Positions 58,587 through 64,000 of a stretch of DNA of 64,000 bases are shown here, piece by piece (within the stretch, counting starts at the first letter, position 1; each line of letters begins with the position of its first letter). The stretch comes from Escallonia rubra (Eukaryota; Streptophyta; Magnoliopsida; Escalloniales; Escalloniaceae), in assembly GCA_033065855.1 (NCBI GenBank), contig JAVXUO010000983.1, positions 124,001 through 188,000 of the forward strand. The letters are read 5' to 3'. The notes below the pieces were generated by a model. It was not told where the DNA came from. It did not search any database and saw nothing but the letters and a program-made list of their open reading frames with translations. The position numbers and the translations under genes were made by a program.

Positions 58587-61500
58587 ATGAAATCGACACT
58601 GAAAAGCACAATGACTGTTCCGGTGGTCAAGTTCCCGATCATCTTCGTCGTCAGACTTCTCGGCATACTAGTCACAGCGCTGGTTCTGATATGGAACGTG
58701 CATTATAGAGGCGGAATGGCCTTCATCTCCGAGGACAAAAGCCTCATCTTTAACGTAAATCTCTCCCTACGCCTTTGTCTTAATATTCTCATGCTTGATG
58801 TAATGTTAATTATGTTGTGCTATTTGAGACAGGCATTTCGTTTTGCGCTCGTTTGCTAGTTTTGAGTTAACTCGCACCTATTTAGAACTTTCTTCATGCC
58901 AATCTGGTTGAATCACGCGAGTGTTGCCGAGTCGAATAGAGCATGCCTGATGTTCATGTCGGAATGCGATTGCATCAGTATGTGTTGCTAATGAGCTGAT
59001 AAAGGCACCCGCTGCTCTTAATAGGGATATTGACTGTTGTTTGTGTGAAGGTTGTAATCTTAGGGCTTCTACCTGTGGGTTTGGTGTTATGCTATCGCAA
59101 AGTCATCACCTATGTCAAACTTTTGCGATTGGTTGCTTTGATGTCGGACATTAAAGACGAATATTCGTTATAGGATTTGCAGAAAGCATAACAAGACAGT
59201 TCGATATCCACTTCTGATCGGGCATTGAAACTGCCTTTATTTTCAGTGTTTGGAAATGCAAATAGAAGGAGTTCTACAGTCAGGTGCACTCATACAGTAA
59301 AGAGCTTTGACTACATTTCTAGAGTCATCTGGCAGTCCGGTGTACTCAGAGTACAGAATTTGACTGCAACTTATTTCGTCTTCAGAGATGGAGTATCAGC
59401 ATATCGGGAGTTTAAGGTTGCACATGATTGTAGAAATAGGCAGGCCTCTGGTGAGAGTCCTTCACATTCCTACAGATCCCATGCAGTTTGGTCTATGGAG
59501 GATTACTAGTAGTAGTGAGTTTTGCTTATTCTCGATTTATATCAGAAGATATATATACATAAAATTCCTTGTCCTCTACGGCCACAGCAAAGTTCTATCA
59601 AGCAACATCATGAAATGGAGAGGGGCAGGTAAACCAAAAAATCTAAAAGTAACAGAAAAGAATGTGTCGGTAGAAAGTGCCGTATGAAGAAAACGATCCA
59701 CAAGTGAATACCAATTTCAAGAATCCTACAGCTAGCAACTTTCTTATTTTTTTTTTTTCCCCTTTTCACAACTCTTTTTCCTCTAACCATGGTGTTATCA
59801 TAATATCCTTTGTTGCAGCCATCAGACATGCATCCAGGCTGCAGCAAACACTTCTTGCGCACTTGCTAAAACATGATCAACAAATTCTAACTATTGTGAC
59901 ATGGCTTTCTTTTAAAATACGAAAGAAGTAATTTCTGGAGAATGGACTGTATAAACTTTTTTACAATAAACACAAAGCAAGGGAAAATGTTAATATAAGG
60001 AGTGCACACAAGGGCGAGTAATGATCCAAATCACGTGGATCTGTACACACACTTTATCCACCCGTCGTTATCACCACAAAGGTAGCGTAGAAACACAGAG
60101 ATATAGTTTTGGGCATGTACGTACGTGTGTGTATTAGTTTCATGCTATCTACATGGGTGATTATATTGTAATATACACACTTTTATGTACCCATAAGTTG
60201 TATTCACGTGTGTGTATATATACTTATACTTTTACATATGCTGCATGGATATCTATACGCTTCGTATGTGTCTCGTGCTATCTCTTTTTATAACACTTAT
60301 GTGCAGAATGAACCTTGCAACTCATATAGTACATCATAAGACGATTTGTTGTATGTACTCGGGACTACATGTCCTCCTCAGTGTCTCCTTAGGATGTCAG
60401 CATTCTACTTATTCTTTGTCTTCTTGGTGTATCCTTATATGTGGTATTACATAACAAAAGAAAGAAAGAAAAAAGAGGGCATATGTACGTTGCCCAATGC
60501 ATAAAAGATTGAAGCTTATTGAAAGCAATAACTAGAAAGAACAAATGTACAAAGCATGAAGATCATCAGCATGATCACTTGACAAACAGAGCTGACATGA
60601 AGCAAGTCTGGTGTAAGTAAATGAAAGACTTGCCTTGCCAATGCTGGAAAGAAGGAGAACACTAGTGCCAAACCTTATCAAGTATTGCGTTCTTTTTTGA
60701 AAATTATGGTAAGAGCAGGCGTAGAAGCTGGAACTTACGACTTTTTACATTCTCAGAAAAATATAGTTTAAGTCTCGATACAAACTTATGGCGTTCGGAG
60801 ATGTCATTGATATTACACAAGTTAGGTCCTTGTTAGCAAACTAAACACGGCCTTGAGTGAGAGTTTTATCTCCATATTCAGTAACGTTGTTTCCCCATCC
60901 TAAAATTCCTTTTTTATTACAAGTCTATAACTGAAGCTCTGTTTTTTCTTGCTATTCCTTTATTCTTTATTTCTCTTTTTGGCATGAAATGCCCAAACCT
61001 CATCTACCAAGTGACAAGTAGGACTTCTTCTATGATTCTGTTGTTATACCGTTTCAGAAATAGAAAACCGAAGTCTTGTTCCACTTTTGATAGCCTGCAT
61101 AATTGTGAATGTTAAGTCTTGTTCTCACTTGTTTACCAGCCGCTACATATTCTTAGACAACTCCACGTTCTTGGTAGTTATCTCTTAATGGTAGATGTTG
61201 TAGCCTTGGCTGTGTTCTTTCAGATTCTAGCAGGGGATTGCTCCTCTTTTTCAGGGGTATACCTTGACGACTCTTGTACATTTTTTAATTTCTAGCATTG
61301 AGTTAAGTTACCAAAAATACAATAAAATTCAAGAAAAGGAGATTAGTTTGTTTATGGCATGTGTTTCTTACCTCATCCAGTTCAATATTATGCTGTTAAC
61401 ATTGATAGAAGATTTTTCTTGGATCTTGTATGCTCATCTTATGGTGGTTGTGTCTTCTGCAGATCCATCCTGTTTTAATGGTCATTGGCCTTATACTTTT

Positions 61501-63977
61501 GAATGGTGAAGGTAACTCTGTGTTTATTCATTGTCTTTCTTAATAGCAATTCTCTCCAGTTTAGAAAGAACAATGTGTTTGTATGTTGTTCTGTGTAATT
61601 CTGCTAATGAGTCGACAGCATGACGGTCGACAGAAGTAGTCTATATGGGGTCTGCGTCTGTGTGCGTGTTTGTGGGTTCCTACAGGTCGCGGGCAAACTG
61701 GGATCGTCCTAAACCCTCTTGAGCCACTGTTATTATCGATGAGAATAACACAGGCCACATAGTAAGTCAAAACATTCCCATTCTCGAGTTTATGAACGAG
61801 CACATTCTTTAATTTTAAAGCGAAAAGAGGTTTGTTCTGATTCAAAGGCTCATTGGTCATCTCAAAACAGACCTCCTCTTGCGAGACCGTAATAATTCCT
61901 TTGAGGATTGTGGAAAGTTCGACAGATTGATCAGTAAACCCTCATGTTGTAATAAGATTCCGTTGCAGCTTAATTGGCACGAGTGCATCCAGTAAAAACC
62001 CCATACCTCCGACTAAGAAATTCTTCCGATGTAGGTCCCCTTTCCCTGTTTCATCTCAACCTCGAAAAGGGAGATACTGATAGATCAACCAGGGGAGTGT
62101 TAACCAATCAGGCAGCAAGTCAAACTCTGATTGTCTCCCATCAGTCACTATCAATTTGATGCTTTTACTGAACTTTCGCACCTTAGAGAATGCTATGTCA
62201 CGTATACGGCACGCACTTGTGGCTTTCAAGCGTTTAAGTTACAATCAGGGAAAAGCAAGGGATGGCGAAACTACAAGATGATCATAGTGAATCAACTACA
62301 ATGGTAACGACTATTTCATCTCTAACTGCCAGACACAGGCTACAGGGACCCATATTTACATGAGGTCTATCTTGAGAGAGCCGATCAGCCTATACAGTGT
62401 TAATATTTGTCCAAAAGGCTTAAGCTGTAAGAAGATGGCCCTAACACTAACACCTCTTCATTGCATGTGGAGAGACAAATCAGTGATAAATAAATCTAGG
62501 GCACCACCACCAGGTGCACCAACAAACGGCACGCAAATTTCTCTAGAATAATGGAGGACCCTGAAAGCAGGAAGAATGGAACTTAAGAGGTTGCCAAACC
62601 AGAGCTCTGATGCTGTGTTAAGTTATAATCTCTTGTAAAAGCTTAGGCTGCTTTAGGATGGGATGGAGAACACTTGAGAAGATATATTCAACTCAAGATA
62701 TTTTGTCCCTGTATTGAACCTGTAGTACTTATCAATAATTAGTTACATTGAACCAATACTGATTCTTCCTTGAACAGAAGAAACATTGAGTCGGTTTCAC
62801 TTGTTCCTAACTGACATATGGAAAAACAAGGTATATACCCAAATCTCATGTCAGATGCTGAATCCAAGAGTAGGCTCTTTAGCTGATAGCGGGACCCACT
62901 TTACTTCAACTTAAAACTTTTTTATGCCGGAAACTATTATCTTATGTTCTAGCTATAAAGCACTTTGTACTCGTTTTGTGTCTGTTGATGTTATGAGTAG
63001 TAGTATTCCCTGAGTGCACATTATATATCAAGAGAAATATCCTGAATATTGTTGATATGATCTATGAAGGTAGGTACTTGAGGATTCTCTCAAGTCTTTA
63101 CTGAACCAAGAGAGGTGGGGATTGGTGGGGTTGGAGGACACATACACACACGCAGCACATGCGCGCGCGCACGCATACACACACACAGAGAAACGGAAAA
63201 CAAGTAAACATTTTCAGGCTGATGCACAAGTGCTTTATTTACTATGGATCCAGTTTAGATAAACTGCTTCCAAATTTAGTTGCCCACTCTCAAGGTTATG
63301 TTTCACCATTAAAAACTAATTAGCCTGCGAAGCAACGATACATAATGTTAGCTTTGAAGGACACTTTCGGCCAAGGTAAGTAGTAGTAATAATTGGTTTA
63401 TGAAGCTCGCCTATTCCCTTGGCTTGACATATTTATGACGCTACTCTATCTCCTGGCCGATTGAAAGGGGAGGCCGTCACATGCTCCTTTCTTGGCTAAT
63501 GTGGGATGTCTTACAAAAGCATGTAACAGATCAGCTGTTAGAATATGTGTGCTTCTTGAACCTTTTTGCATGTTTTTCCAGATGATATTCTATACAAATT
63601 ACCAAAGGTTAGTTCAGTTTTGGGTTTACCCCTCCCCAGTAGTCTGCGTTGCCAATTTTGACGTAATGATATCCCCCTGCCTAATTTGGAATCCTTAAAT
63701 TCATTTCAACTCATCTTTGACTGCCATGCTGGTTTTTCCACAAGTCTGCAATAATCGGTACTTCTGGGTTGATGCAGCTATGCTAGCATACAAGACAGTG
63801 ACGGGAACAAAAAATTTCAAGAAACTTGTCCATCTCACATTACAGTTTCTGGCTTTCTTTTTGAGCATAATTGGTCTGTGGGCTGCTTGGAAATTTCACA
63901 ACGACAAGGGCATTGACAATTTCTACAGCCTGCACTCGTGGTTGGGATTAGCTTGCCTTTTCTTATTTAGCATCCAG
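58587..63977 (+). CDS. Cytochrome b561 transmembrane ascorbate ferrireductase, 3' end outside window
   Basis: Membrane haem protein that moves electrons from cytosolic ascorbate to ferric iron or monodehydroascorbate across the membrane (family role). Exons: 58587-58754, 61463-61511, 63778-63977, in phase; the last ends at a donor CATCCAG|GTCTCT, and the remaining exon(s) lie beyond the window. An N-terminal helix (FPIIFVVRLLGILVTALVLI) is followed by the core: SLIFNIHPVLMVIGLILLNG, EAMLAYKTV, KLVHLTLQFLAFFLSIIGLW and FYSLHSWLGLACLFLFSIQ. Three of the family's haem-ligand histidines are visible (NIHPV, LVHLT, SLHSW), together with the ascorbate-site Lys/Arg region. The start is the first ATG, whose reading frame leads straight into the first helix. 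It may correspond to the Arabidopsis At1g26100 type, but I am not certain of the subgroup. Confidence 0.88.
63155..63187. repeat. Alternating purine-pyrimidine tract with (GC)n core
   Basis: Thirty-three bases of strict alternation, CACATGCGCGCGCGCACGC flanked by ACACAC, in the last visible intron of the cytochrome b561 gene. The sequence type is prone to Z-DNA in vitro. Confidence 0.85.
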
Positions 63978-64000
63978 GTCTCTCTCAAAGCTGCATCCCA

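Noticed and set aside
1..64000. tRNA, rRNA or small nucleolar RNA genes
   Set aside because: I saw no convincing box or cloverleaf pattern by eye. A covariance-model scan would be needed to exclude short RNAs.

Overview
This is nuclear DNA from a flowering plant, most likely a eudicot. Genes are built from many short exons with GT-AG introns, introns are AT-rich, microsatellites are frequent, and all recognisable proteins are plant families. No bacterial operon signals, CRISPR arrays or plastid genes were seen. Exon borders below come from reading splice sites by eye and checking that codon phase is kept across each junction; no transcript data were available.

Layout. (1) 379-7836 (+): all but the N-terminus of a GAMETE EXPRESSED 3-like membrane protein with a PQQ-type beta-propeller, cut by the window start. 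(2) 9.7-22.9 kb (+): a ZCCHC8-like nuclear RNA-surveillance protein (CCHC knuckle plus PSP domain), with a probable 5' UTR exon separated from the coding exons by a 6.8 kb repeat-filled intron. (3) 25833-32003: a complete Mutator-like element (MULE) with about 77-bp terminal inverted repeats, a perfect 9-bp target duplication, an uninterrupted transposase gene on the minus strand and a convergent small GRF zinc-finger/membrane-anchor gene on the plus strand. (4) 32566-43837 (+): a p300/CBP-type histone acetyltransferase, best read as HAC2-like. (5) 45858-53876 (-): a CRWN1/LINC1 nuclear-lamina coiled-coil protein. (6) from 58587 (+): a cytochrome b561 ascorbate ferrireductase running off the right edge.

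The neighbour order ZCCHC8-like / HAC / CRWN1 matches, from memory, Arabidopsis At1g67210-At1g67220-At1g67230, which supports the HAC2 and CRWN1 assignments and suggests an old conserved gene block. Its members act in nuclear RNA decay, histone acetylation and nuclear architecture, but nothing here shows that they act together.

The accessory content is mostly DNA transposons in introns and gaps. The clearest relationship is between the autonomous MULE and a 1.1-kb Pack-MULE (11545-12661) in the large intron of the ZCCHC8-like gene. The Pack-MULE keeps both subterminal regions of the autonomous element, but its interior holds a piece of a histone H2B N-terminal tail and a second gene-like fragment. 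Other elements are a 1.17-kb long-TIR element (4927-6092), a Tourist-like MITE (56888-57203), a degenerate element in a HAC intron (41884-42455), a probable Stowaway remnant and a further TIR element (57319-58270). The MULE also has nine copies of an exact 102-bp tandem repeat inside its transposase leader intron. This MULE family is the most unusual system in the window.
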